Positions 1 through 5,340 are shown, counted from the first letter of the stretch. The stretch is DNA of 9,424 bases from an uncultured Clostridia bacterium (GCA_947584775.1 CANPWT010000041.1:1-9424); one strand, 5' to 3'. The notes: generated by a model not told the origin, from the letters alone. Numbers and translations: made by a program.

Positions 1-5
1 CAGCA

Positions 6-47
6 AATAGGAGCGTATAATTCGATGAATTATCTGCTCCTTATTTT
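6..47 (+). terminator. Hairpin with T-rich tail at window start
   Basis: GGAGC (10-14) pairs with GCTCC (36-40). Inside it ATAATTC (17-23) pairs with GAATTAT (27-33), leaving a two-base internal loop on each side (GT/CT). TTATTTT follows, as in an intrinsic terminator for a gene left of the window. The left arm also holds TATAAT (16-21), which could be the -10 box of the next gene, with its -35 box outside the window. The two readings cannot be separated here. Confidence 0.45.
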
Positions 48-69
48 GTAAAAAATAAAAGGAGAAATT

Positions 70-342
70 ATGTCAAAGAACAAAAACAATTTCTATTATG
101 AGCAAGAATTAGTTGCATTGATTAAATCTGGGGTAACACCAGCAGAAGCCAAAAAAACTGCCGATGCCCATCTCGCAGTTGGCAACTATGATAAAATCAA
201 ACAGCAGGTTGCACAAGAAAGAAAAGATGAAAAGAAACTTCAAGCTTATGCAAGAGTTTTATCGGCTCGTATAAACGCAGGTGAAAATCCACAAGATGTC
301 GTAAATGATATGAAAAATTTCGAGCACGAAAATGTATTGTAA
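70..342 (+). CDS. Hypothetical 90-residue protein
   Basis: I do not recognise this family. The start is well supported: AAAGGAG sits six bases before the ATG. The product is hydrophilic and rich in K, E, Q and A. It has no signal peptide, membrane segment or cysteine, and looks largely helical. Two segments have similar wording, SGVTPAEAKKTADAH (about residues 20-34) and NAGENPQDVVNDMKNF (about 69-84). Each places a turn (xGxxP) before a helix, which suggests a small two-part helical bundle, perhaps a cytosolic binding protein. It ends just before a bidirectional terminator and converges with a tRNA gene, so it is probably monocistronic or the last gene of a unit entering from the left. That it is a real gene is likely; no function can be given. 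Confidence 0.75.
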   Translation: MSKNKNNFYYEQELVALIKSGVTPAEAKKTADAHLAVGNYDKIKQQVAQERKDEKKLQAYARVLSARINAGENPQDVVNDMKNFEHENVL

Positions 343-385
343 TTTATTTTATAGATATACGAACACCAAAACAATCCCAAATAAA

Positions 386-419
386 AAATAAAACGAACTT
401 GTTGCGGTTCGTTTTATTT
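386..419. terminator. Bidirectional intrinsic terminator
   Basis: A 13-base perfect inverted repeat, AAATAAAACGAAC (386-398) and GTTCGTTTTATTT (407-419), encloses an 8-base loop. The A-rich left side and T-rich right side make it usable on both strands. It lies between the convergent 90-residue gene (+) and tRNA-Ser (-) and probably ends both transcripts. Confidence 0.85.
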
Positions 420-424
420 GACTC

Positions 425-512
425 TGGCGGAGAGCTAGGGATTCGAACCCCAGGAGGCTTTCACCTCGGCAGTTTTCAAGACTGCTGTATTAGACCACTC
501 TACCAGCTCTCC
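425..512 (-). tRNA. tRNA-Ser (anticodon UGA)
   Basis: Read on the minus strand, the gene starts GGAGAGC at 512 and this pairs with GCTCTCC near the 3' end. A G discriminator and an encoded CCA (425-427) follow. The anticodon stem GCAGT/ACTGC encloses the loop CTTGAAA, so the anticodon is TGA, reading UCA-type serine codons. A long variable arm (GAGG...CCTC), typical of class II serine tRNAs, precedes the T arm with its GGTTCGAATCC loop region. The length is 88 bases including CCA. A promoter lies about 39 bases upstream and a bidirectional terminator directly downstream, so it appears to be a stand-alone unit. Confidence 0.97.
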
Positions 513-550
513 ATAACTTTATTATTTGTGTTTAGTTTGAAAACTTTTGT

Positions 551-579
551 ATTTTAGCACATTTGTTTGTTTTTTGCAA
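551..579 (-). promoter_or_regulatory. SigmaA-type promoter of tRNA-Ser
   Basis: On the minus strand, TTGCAA (574-579) and TAAAAT (551-556) are separated by exactly 17 bases. The -10 box ends 38 bases before the tRNA 5' end. Confidence 0.7.
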
Positions 580-697
580 GTGTTTTTTTGTTATATTTAT
601 ATTTTGTGCTACTTTTAAACTAAATTATTGCATTGAAACATATTTTTTAACCAAGTTTTTAACACTAAACTTTGTGTTTTTATTTGCAACAAAAAAA

Positions 698-766
698 ATG
701 GCAAGGATGCATGAGAACACTAAAAAGATGTATTGGGAAAGAAAAAAGTATAATTTTATGGCTTAA
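698..766 (+). other. Possible 22-codon ORF in the 387-base gene-free stretch 580-966
   Basis: The stretch is AT-rich and holds no normal gene. A short ORF starts MARMHENTKK and continues with YWERKKYN to a TAA. It has no Shine-Dalgarno sequence, which argues against translation. It is listed because its DNA shares the 13-mer AAGGATGCATGAG with the repeat element at 4824-4836. Its peptide also loosely resembles the start of the repeat-borne ORF at 4611 (MA[K/R]...[F/Y]WER[S/K]K). It may be a decayed copy of the same repeat family. The rest of the stretch shows only the promoter at 841-869. Confidence 0.25.
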
Positions 767-840
767 CAACATGATTTTTGAAAAAAATGGGGTTATTGGT
801 TTAATATTGGGGGGTGGAAATTTGGCGGGCGAAAAAATAG

Positions 841-869
841 TTGCAATAAAAATTTTTTTGTGATATAAT
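841..869 (+). promoter_or_regulatory. SigmaA-type promoter of the XRE regulator gene
   Basis: TTGCAA (841-846) and a perfect TATAAT (864-869) are separated by 17 bases. Transcription would start near 876, leaving a leader of about 90 bases before the ATG at 967. Confidence 0.75.
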
Positions 870-966
870 TGTAACAATCTTTTGGATTTAAAGGTGAAAT
901 TGAGGATTAAACAATAAAAAAGCATTAATTTTGCTTTATAAAATTATATATATTTTAGGTGAATAA

Positions 967-1668
967 ATGATAGAAATTAACAAAGTTATAGGTAAAAACT
1001 TAATGATGTTGAGGAAAGAAAAAAAACTTACCCAATTTGAACTTGCGGAAAAGTTTAATTATTCAGATAAAACTATTTCCAAATGGGAAAATGGCGAAAG
1101 TTTGCCTAGCATTGAAACACTTTACGATTTAGCAAATTTTTATGGCGTTACGCTTAACGATTTAACAAATGACGGTTTTTCTTTAACGGGCAAAAAAAGG
1201 CCAAAAGAAAGGGACAAAATGCTGCCTACCAAACTGATTATTACCCTACTTGCGGTTAGTGCGGTTTGGTTGTGTGCAACGGTTGTGTTTGTATCGCTAA
1301 AAATTGCACTGGGCATAAATTATGGGTTGGTGTTTGTTTGGGCAATACCGGTTAGTTGCATTGTTTTGCTAATTTTTAATAGTGTTTGGGGTAATAGAAA
1401 TTTGCTGTTCCCTATTCTATCTGCCCTTATTTGGACAACTTTGGTGAGTGTGCACATTCCGCTTTCTGCATACAACGATTGGATTGCTATGATTTACTTT
1501 ATTGGCATACCGCTACAAATTGCAGTTATTCTTTGGGGATGCATTAACAGAAAGCCAAGCAAGGGGTTGAACAAAATTATTGAAAAAACCAAAAAAGTAT
1601 TTAAACTAAACAAAGAAGAGAAAGTTGAAGCATCTGAGGTGGAAAAACCGCAAGAAGAAAATAAATAA
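967..1668 (+). CDS. XRE-family regulator with four transmembrane segments
   Basis: Residues 7-62 form a Cro/CI-type helix-turn-helix with the usual pattern: IGKNLMMLRKEKKLTQFELA, then the recognition-helix region around SDKTISKWENGESLP, and the LYDLANFYGVTLNDL end. A charged linker (74-86) leads to four hydrophobic segments at about 89-113, 118-140, 146-166 and 171-192. A basic-then-acidic cytosolic tail closes the 233-residue protein. Such HTH-plus-membrane proteins are common in Firmicutes and are inferred to control nearby genes or sense the envelope; the ligand is unknown. AGGTG precedes the ATG by five bases. The gene has its own promoter and terminator, so it is monocistronic. The next gene (1927) also encodes a membrane-anchored protein and could be a target, but no shared operator was seen. 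Confidence 0.9.
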   Translation: MIEINKVIGKNLMMLRKEKKLTQFELAEKFNYSDKTISKWENGESLPSIETLYDLANFYGVTLNDLTNDGFSLTGKKRPKERDKMLPTKLIITLLAVSAVWLCATVVFVSLKIALGINYGLVFVWAIPVSCIVLLIFNSVWGNRNLLFPILSALIWTTLVSVHIPLSAYNDWIAMIYFIGIPLQIAVILWGCINRKPSKGLNKIIEKTKKVFKLNKEEKVEASEVEKPQEENK

Positions 1669-1691
1669 GCCCACGATTTTGTGGGTTTTTT
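1669..1691 (+). terminator. Intrinsic terminator of the XRE gene
   Basis: CCCAC (1670-1674) pairs with GTGGG (1681-1685) across a GATTTT loop, followed by six T. It starts directly after the stop codon. Confidence 0.85.
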
Positions 1692-1800
1692 ATTTGGGGG
1701 AAGCCGGGGCAGGCCCGATGCGTGGAAACGCATCGGGGTTGGCCTTAGGCCAACCCAAAGCGCGCCAACGCGCGCTTTGGCCTGCCACGCCCGCCCAATA
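1691..1800. repeat. GC-rich cloverleaf (four-way junction) element
   Basis: The core 1708-1786 is about 68 percent G+C in an otherwise AT-rich intergenic region, and every base of it is assigned to a stem or a hairpin loop. The closing stem is GGCAGGC (1708-1714) with GCCTGCC (1780-1786). Hairpin 1 is CCGATGCGT-GGAA-ACGCATCGG (1715-1736). Hairpin 2 is GGTTGGCC-TTA-GGCCAACC (1737-1755). Hairpin 3 has the arms CAAAGCGCGC (1756-1765) and GCGCGCTTTG (1770-1779) with a CAAC loop. No base is left unpaired at the junction. Weaker outer pairing (TATTTGGG near 1691 with CCCAATA near 1800) suggests the element boundaries. This looks like a non-autonomous palindromic repeat (MITE/REP class) or a structured RNA. 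Overlapping ORFs on both strands are shadows of the palindromes. Confidence 0.75.
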
Positions 1801-1879
1801 TTTTATTGTCAGGCATAAAAAGAAACATTTGCCGATATATAAAATATAACAAAATTTTACAAAACATAAAAAATTCATT

Positions 1880-1906
1880 TTGAAAATACACAAAAAAGTG
1901 TATAAT
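1880..1906 (+). promoter_or_regulatory. Probable promoter of the 244-residue gene
   Basis: A perfect TATAAT lies at 1901-1906. The best -35 candidate, TTGAAA (1880-1885), gives a short 15-base spacer, so the -35 box is uncertain. The start codon is at 1927, giving a very short leader of roughly 14 bases that still contains the AGGGGG ribosome binding site. Confidence 0.5.
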
Positions 1907-1926
1907 AAAAAAATAAGGGGGAAATT

Positions 1927-2661
1927 ATGCGAGTTGTTTTTGTAGTTGATTCTGTTGCCGATTTAAAGCAAAAAATTAATACAATTAAATCCACTTTTGG
2001 CAATGATATTGTTTTCATTGTAAAAGCGCATTTTACCGCCCTGTTTTCCACCTTTGGCTTAACTACAAATGCCGTTTATTACAACAATCTTTCCCGCGTG
2101 ATGCATTTCACTTTAAACAAGTTGAACGCGGAGGATACTGTTATATATTTTTCTAGCCTTTCGTTAAATAACGGCTTGTTAAATAAATTTGTTGAAAAAA
2201 TTGGCAACGGGGACAAAATTGTAAACGTTATGCCTAAATATAATTGGGTTGAAAATTCGTGCAATTCGGTTTACAATGTGTATGTTAAATCTTTATTTAA
2301 AACAAAAGATAGTATGGCCAGCCCTAAACTGCAATATTTACCCGCACAATTTGTTGACGAATTGCTTTCTAGCAACATTGGCAATAAACTTTTTGAACTT
2401 AAACCTGAACTTGTTACAACCTTGCAAATAGAAGATAAGCAACTGAATAAGGAATTAAAACCAACGGTTAAATTTAACAGGTTTCATTTAATACCTATAA
2501 TTATTGCACTTATGCTCACTTATGCATTAATTTTGTGTTTAATGTTTTTTAAACCAAACTTTTTTGTTATTTTAACTTATGTTTTCTTATATATTTTAGA
2601 TTTAACGCTTGCAATAATATTTCAATGTAAACTTAAATTTGACCTTAGATTTTTAAAATAA
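1927..2661 (+). CDS. Unrecognised protein, soluble N-terminal domain and two C-terminal membrane segments
   Basis: I do not recognise this family. The start is supported by AGGGGG seven bases upstream of the ATG. The N-terminus, MRVVFVVDSVADLKQKI, followed by an FIVKAHF strand (about 30-36) and VIYFSS (about 72-77), has the strand-helix-strand pattern of a Rossmann-like alpha/beta domain. No nucleotide-binding P-loop or sugar-transferase DxD motif is evident. Residues about 78-186 are mixed and polar. Two hydrophobic segments at about 187-208 and 211-233, with a basic tail, would anchor the domain in the cytoplasmic membrane, with both ends probably cytosolic. There is no signal peptide. The gene is monocistronic, with its own TATAAT box and a terminator shared with the opposing rpmA operon. 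A role in membrane-linked nucleotide or sugar handling is only a guess from topology. Confidence 0.85.
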   Translation: MRVVFVVDSVADLKQKINTIKSTFGNDIVFIVKAHFTALFSTFGLTTNAVYYNNLSRVMHFTLNKLNAEDTVIYFSSLSLNNGLLNKFVEKIGNGDKIVNVMPKYNWVENSCNSVYNVYVKSLFKTKDSMASPKLQYLPAQFVDELLSSNIGNKLFELKPELVTTLQIEDKQLNKELKPTVKFNRFHLIPIIIALMLTYALILCLMFFKPNFFVILTYVFLYILDLTLAIIFQCKLKFDLRFLK

Positions 2662-2682
2662 CAAAAACAAAAAAGTGCAACA

Positions 2683-2709
2683 AAAAAAAGCGGTTAATCC
2701 GCTTTTTTT
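2683..2709. terminator. Bidirectional terminator shared by two convergent units
   Basis: AAAAAAAGCGG (2683-2693) and CCGCTTTTTTT (2699-2709) form a perfect 11-base stem with a TTAAT loop. It follows the 244-residue gene on the plus strand. On the minus strand it overlaps the rpmA stop codon (2708-2710). The ribosomal operon therefore ends at rpmA, and obg, which often follows it elsewhere, is not adjacent. Confidence 0.9.
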
Positions 2710-2989
2710 ATGCTTTTGGTTCTACTGAAACAACTTTCCTTTGCCTTGCATCGGTTGCAAATTTTACAACGCCGTCAATTAAAGCAAATAAAGTATAATC
2801 TTTGCCACAGCCAACATTGGTGGATGGGTAAACTTTTGTGCCTCTTTGGCGAACTATAATTGAGCCAGCATGAACAAATTGACCATCGCCAGCCTTAACG
2901 CCAAGACGTTTAGATTCACTATCTCTGCCGTTTTTTGTGCTACCGCCACCCTTTTTGTGTGCAAATAATTGTATATTAAACTTAATCAT
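2708..2989 (-). CDS. rpmA: 50S ribosomal protein L27, with cleavable N-terminal extension
   Basis: L27 is a large-subunit protein whose N-terminus reaches the peptidyl-transferase centre. This 93-residue protein has the family signature: AHKKGGGSTKNGRDSESKRLG, the VHAGSIIVRQRGTK segment, and the GxGKDYTLFALIDGVVKF end. It begins with the nine-residue extension MIKFNIQLF before AHKK. This is the Firmicutes-type propeptide that the protease Prp removes after the phenylalanine, and the prp gene lies directly upstream. The ATG overlaps the prp stop codon by 8 bases (2982-2989), and its AAAGGAG ribosome binding site lies within the prp coding region, indicating coupled translation. It is the last gene of the rplU-prp-rpmA operon. 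Confidence 0.98.
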   Translation of the reverse strand: MIKFNIQLFAHKKGGGSTKNGRDSESKRLGVKAGDGQFVHAGSIIVRQRGTKVYPSTNVGCGKDYTLFALIDGVVKFATDARQRKVVSVEPKA

Positions 2990-3305
2990 GTTGCATCTCC
3001 TTTATTTTAATAAATTTACTGTATTCACGGCTTAGTTGTTTTAACGCTAAATATGTTGTTTGCATTAAAATTTGCGCATCCTTATTATTTTCTTCCACGC
3101 GCACGGTTATGTTTGGGGCATCTTCGTCAATTTCGAATTTAGGTTTAATTTTAACCACATCGGTTAAGCCAACTATTAGCGCTTGCATCAAGGTTGAAAC
3201 CGCGCTACAAACAATGTCCTGCCCGGCTGGTGCGTAGCCCGAATGCCCGCTAGCCTGTAAGCCATGAATGTTTTGATTGTTTTTTAAAACTAAAATTTTA
3301 ATCAT
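2982..3305 (-). CDS. prp: Ribosomal-processing cysteine protease Prp (YsxB family)
   Basis: Prp removes the N-terminal extension of L27 in Firmicutes and related bacteria. The catalytic region GHSGYAPAGQDIVCSAVS is intact. His21 and Cys33 correspond to the catalytic His/Cys pair known from Staphylococcus aureus, with the same 12-residue spacing. The 107-residue length is normal for the family. The start codon overlaps the rplU stop by one base (TAATG), and the end overlaps rpmA by 8 bases, so the three genes are tightly coupled. Its substrate is recognisable in the window: L27 with MIKFNIQLF before AHKK. The older name is ysxB. Confidence 0.96.
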   Translation of the reverse strand: MIKILVLKNNQNIHGLQASGHSGYAPAGQDIVCSAVSTLMQALIVGLTDVVKIKPKFEIDEDAPNITVRVEENNKDAQILMQTTYLALKQLSREYSKFIKIKEMQHD

Positions 3306-3610
3306 TATCCAATACTTTCAACTAAAACTTTGGTGTAAGGTTGCCTGTGGCCTTGTTTCTTACGCTCGTTCTTTTTAGCCTTGTATTTAAAGACTGTGAT
3401 TTTTTTATCTTGAACGTGAGATACAACTTTTGCCTTAACAACTACATCTTTAACAACAGGTTTACCGGTTTTAACTGTTTTGCCGTCTACGATAAGCATA
3501 ACCGGGAAAGTTACAACTTCATTTTCGTTAGCGCTAAGCCTATCTACTAACAAAGTTTGACCAACTTCAACTTTATACTGTTTGCCTGAAATATTTGCTA
3601 TTGCGTACAT
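3305..3610 (-). CDS. rplU: 50S ribosomal protein L21
   Basis: L21 binds 23S rRNA in the large subunit. The 101-residue sequence shows the full family pattern: MYAIANISGKQYKVEVGQ at the start, a central VMLIVDGKTVKTGKP-type strand pair, and the conserved basic end with FKYKAKKNERKKQGHRQPYT. AGGAGG lies just upstream of the ATG. It is the first gene of rplU-prp-rpmA, directly behind a near-consensus promoter and a leader of about 75 bases that may be structured. Confidence 0.98.
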   Translation of the reverse strand: MYAIANISGKQYKVEVGQTLLVDRLSANENEVVTFPVMLIVDGKTVKTGKPVVKDVVVKAKVVSHVQDKKITVFKYKAKKNERKKQGHRQPYTKVLVESIG

Positions 3611-3686
3611 TAGTTACCTCCTATAAAGACTCACTTTTAAGGCCACACAAATTGTGTTGTTTTTTGCCTGTTCAATGTGGTACTAC
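3611..3686 (-). promoter_or_regulatory. Possible structured rplU leader
   Basis: The transcript leader can form ACACA-ATT-TGTGT, and, further out, AGGC with GCCT, shortly before the AGGAGG site. L21 leaders are known cis-regulatory RNAs in Firmicutes (autoregulation by L21 is the proposed mechanism). I cannot confirm a match to that consensus; this rests on position and local pairing only. Confidence 0.35.
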
Positions 3687-3692
3687 GGGTGT

Positions 3693-3721
3693 AGTATACC
3701 AAATTTAAAAAAGTTTGTCAA
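3693..3721 (-). promoter_or_regulatory. Strong sigmaA promoter of rplU-prp-rpmA
   Basis: On the minus strand TTGACA (3716-3721), a 17-base spacer and TATACT (3693-3698) form a near-perfect sigmaA promoter. It gives the ribosomal operon its own start, independent of upstream spoIVFB, whose stop codon is at 3750. Confidence 0.9.
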
Positions 3722-3749
3722 CGGGTTTTTGTTAAATTATATTTTATTA

Positions 3750-4541
3750 TTACAAAATTTTATTTAGAGGTGTAATCAATTCATACTTGGTGGAAAGTTG
3801 AATAACTGTGTCCTCATCTAGATATTTTTGCTTAATTGTTGGGCAATAAAAAATTGTGTAGTGCGATTTTTTTATTTTTTTTATTAATGAAAACAGGTTA
3901 TCTGTTTCGCTCACTTTTAACATCACAACTTTTTCCACTTGCTGATTTTTATATTTAAATATAGAGAAGGTTGGGCTCTGTTTGGTTTTGCTTACAAGGA
4001 AAAACAGGCTGAATAACAGGAAGAAAAAGTTAACTTTTACCCTAAATGAACATATGAACATAACTAAAAATAGCCCGCACAATGTGAGCCTGACAATGAG
4101 GTCGATTTTTTTTAATGTTTTTTTGTTTTTTATAAGGCTGTAAAATATTTTGCCACCATCCAACGGATACACCGGCAACAAATTGAACAATGCCAACACC
4201 AAATTGGACATACAAAATGTGTTTAGTAGTTTGTAACTAGACGGAATTAGCCAATAAAGCGACATACAAACCAGGCAAATTAAAATGTTTAGCGCAGGGC
4301 CGGCAATGTTGATTATAAAATTGTCTTTATCTTGCAATTCTTCATTTAATTCTACCGATAAACCGCCCAAATCTAGCCTAAAATTTTTAAGCGAATATCC
4401 GCGGCTGTTTGCAACAAGCAAATGCGCCATTTCATGCAAAACAAGCGCTAACAGATAATTAATTAGCACAACAATATTTTTGCTTACCACGCAAATAAAA
4501 ATTAAAACAAAAAAACTTAGCCCGATATGTAATTTTTTCAT
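3750..4541 (-). CDS. spoIVFB: SpoIVFB-like M50 (site-2) intramembrane metalloprotease
   Basis: In endospore formers SpoIVFB cleaves pro-sigmaK in the outer forespore membrane. This 263-residue protein has the zinc motif HEMAH (His36, Glu37, His40) in a membrane segment, NIAGPALN (78-85), and a second metal-binding region NLLPVYPLDGG with Asp128 as probable third ligand. Hydrophobic segments are near 5-19, 22-40, 76-98, 108-125, 147-165 and 170-184. The C-terminal 70 residues are soluble, in the place of the CBS-like domain of SpoIVFB. Position supports the call: in Bacillus spoIVFB also precedes rplU-ysxB-rpmA and follows the min genes. The SpoIVFA partner gene is not visible. No clear Shine-Dalgarno precedes the ATG, and a perfect inverted repeat covers the start codon. 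Another M50 role is possible if the organism does not sporulate. Confidence 0.85.
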   Translation of the reverse strand: MKKLHIGLSFFVLIFICVVSKNIVVLINYLLALVLHEMAHLLVANSRGYSLKNFRLDLGGLSVELNEELQDKDNFIINIAGPALNILICLVCMSLYWLIPSSYKLLNTFCMSNLVLALFNLLPVYPLDGGKIFYSLIKNKKTLKKIDLIVRLTLCGLFLVMFICSFRVKVNFFFLLFSLFFLVSKTKQSPTFSIFKYKNQQVEKVVMLKVSETDNLFSLIKKIKKSHYTIFYCPTIKQKYLDEDTVIQLSTKYELITPLNKIL

Positions 4542-4559
4542 AAATATTTATATTTATGA
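4538..4559. repeat. Inverted repeat over the spoIVFB start codon
   Basis: TCATAAATA (4538-4546) and TATTTATGA (4551-4559) form a perfect 9-base inverted repeat with a TTTA centre. It covers the minus-strand start codon (4539-4541). TATTTATGAT occurs again at 4581-4590. It could be a regulator site or a translation-limiting hairpin, but AT-rich palindromes also arise by chance. Confidence 0.35.
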
Positions 4560-4610
4560 TTGTCCGGAAATATGAATTTTTATTTATGATATACAACCCT
4601 CGCCGCTACC

Positions 4611-4811
4611 ATGGCAAAACAAATAAACTCACAAGTCTTTTGGGAAAGGAGCAAACAAACAACATTATATGAGGGAGACCTATACGGGGCCCACGCAAAA
4701 ACTTACTTTGCCGCGGGGAAAAGGAGCAAACAAGTAAAAACCGAAATTTGCGAATACTTGCAGCAAATGAGAAAAAATGCAGTTTGCGACGCCTTTATAT
4801 TAAAAATCTAA
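4611..4811 (+). CDS. Small repeat-borne ORF, 66 codons, function unknown
   Basis: The product starts MAKQINSQVFWERSKQ, contains GAHAKTYFAAGKRSKQ, and then a 24-residue module, KRSKQVKTEICEYLQQ followed by MRKNAVCD, before a short end. The word [W/G]-[E/K]-R-S-K-Q occurs twice inside it. There is no Shine-Dalgarno before the ATG (CGCTACC precedes it), no signal peptide and no membrane segment. It runs opposite to the surrounding minus-strand genes. It may be a protein only by accident of the repeat. The fact that frame is kept between the 72-base copies is the single argument for coding. I recognise no family. Confidence 0.3.
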   Translation: MAKQINSQVFWERSKQTTLYEGDLYGAHAKTYFAAGKRSKQVKTEICEYLQQMRKNAVCDAFILKI

Positions 4812-4826
4812 ACCTCTTGGAGAAGG

Positions 4827-4967
4827 ATGCATGAGGGAGAACCCTCGGTGCGCCCACTATGGGCTCCCACGAGAATTTGCTTCGAAGTGGGAAAAAGGAG
4901 CAAACAAGTAAAAACCGAAATTTGCGAATACTTGCAGCAAATGAGAAAAAATGCAGTTTGCGACTAA
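4827..4967 (+). CDS. Small repeat-borne ORF, 46 codons, sharing the 24-residue tail
   Basis: This ORF begins MHEGEPSVRPLWAPTR and ends with the same KRSKQVKTEICEYLQQ plus MRKNAVCD tail as the ORF at 4611, closed by TAA directly after the final Asp. GGAG lies five bases before the ATG, a better ribosome site than that of its neighbour. It starts 15 bases after the first ORF in the same frame. Its last four bases overlap the 3' end of minE on the other strand. Its start region shares the DNA word AAGGATGCATGAG with 704-716. The duplicated tail module is too short for a known fold call. Translation is unproven. Confidence 0.3.
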   Translation: MHEGEPSVRPLWAPTRICFEVGKRSKQVKTEICEYLQQMRKNAVCD

Positions 4968-5185
4968 GGTATCGCGCGCATAAGTTTTATTCGGTCGCTA
5001 TCGCAAGTTATGGTTAGTTTGTAGCGGTTGCCAACTAAATCGAAATCCAATTTTATGTTATCAAAATCCACTTCAAAATAATTGCTGATTAAATAGTAAA
5101 AATCAGACTTTATTACTTCGATAAAATATTTAGGATTTGTTTTTTTGTCCTTTGAAATTATTGAATTTAACCTGTTAATATCCAT
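4964..5185 (-). CDS. minE: Divergent, short MinE-like cell division topological factor
   Basis: MinE stimulates the MinD ATPase and drives Min oscillation. The stretch NPKYFIEVIKSDFYYLISNY followed by FEVDFDNIKLDF lines up with the MinE region known in E. coli as PHYLPQLRKDILEVICKYV followed by QIDPEMVTVQLE. RLNSIISKDKK matches RLQIIVAERR, the MinD-contact segment. The start is placed at the ATG at 5185 because GAGG lies eight bases before it; the in-frame ATG at 5197 has only an A/T run upstream. That gives 73 residues against about 85-90 usual. The missing part is the N-terminal membrane-targeting helix before RLQ. An in-frame stop and palindromic repeats lie just upstream, so the 5' end may have been lost by insertion. 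It is downstream of minD on the same strand. The identification is by motif and position. Confidence 0.7.
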   Translation of the reverse strand: MDINRLNSIISKDKKTNPKYFIEVIKSDFYYLISNYFEVDFDNIKLDFDLVGNRYKLTITCDSDRIKLMRAIP

Positions 5186-5228
5186 TTTTAACCTCATGCA
5201 AATTTTTTTTTGTAAATCTCATATTTAC

Positions 5229-5255
5229 CATACCGAGCGAGTGAAACGAGGCGAG
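5229..5255. repeat. 27-base repeat, copy 1 (MITE/REP-like)
   Basis: An exact copy of this 27-base word (core ACCGAGCGAGTGAAACGAGG) occurs at 5338-5364 in the same orientation. It consists of short GA-rich and CGAG steps, like dispersed palindromic intergenic repeats in Firmicutes. It lies 44 bases upstream of the minE start codon. Confidence 0.75.
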
Positions 5256-5293
5256 TTATCTATGTCATGAACTACGCTTTTGATAATTAATTC

Positions 5294-5340
5294 AACCTTT
5301 TGGAGTAGAACTACCTCTGTGTGCCTCAATACGATGTCAT
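5294..5340 (+). repeat. Degenerate relative of the 4811-4855 repeat segment
   Basis: AACCTTTTGGAGTAG followed by CCTCTGTGTGCC resembles AACCTCTTGGAGAAGG followed by CCTCGGTGCGCCC in the element at 4811-4855, with an internal gap. If real, the same repeat family flanks minE on both sides. The similarity is short and could be chance. Confidence 0.3.

Larger units (their letters stand above)
4595..4967 (+). repeat. Repeat element between spoIVFB and minE
   Basis: A block of mixed composition, richer in G+C than its flanks, carries a near-identical 72-base direct repeat (4719-4790 and 4893-4964; offset 174 bases). A shorter shared word, GGGAAA(A)GGAGCAAACAA, occurs three times (near 4642, 4716 and 4889). 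Between the copies lie three consecutive hairpins: GAGGG-AGAA-CCCTC (4833-4846), GCCCA-CTA-TGGGC (4852-4864) and TCCCAC/GTGGGA (4865-4870 with 4887-4892). The offset is a multiple of three and reading frame is kept across the block. The right end meets the minE stop codon. The boundaries are estimates. It looks like an inserted, non-autonomous repeat with small ORFs. Confidence 0.6.

Noticed and set aside
563..925. ORFs of 63-81 codons around 563-925, both strands
   Set aside because: They have Phe/Lys/Cys-rich compositions typical of AT-rich intergenic DNA and overlap the XRE promoter; only the short 698-766 frame is kept, at low confidence.
1494..1893. ORFs of 67-79 codons on both strands across the XRE gene end and the cloverleaf
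   Set aside because: They are forced by the palindromic element, run through the terminator, and overlap a well-supported gene.
5195..5197. ATG at 5197 as the minE start (77 residues)
   Set aside because: Only an A/T run precedes it, while GAGG is well placed for the ATG at 5185; the four extra residues do not extend family similarity.
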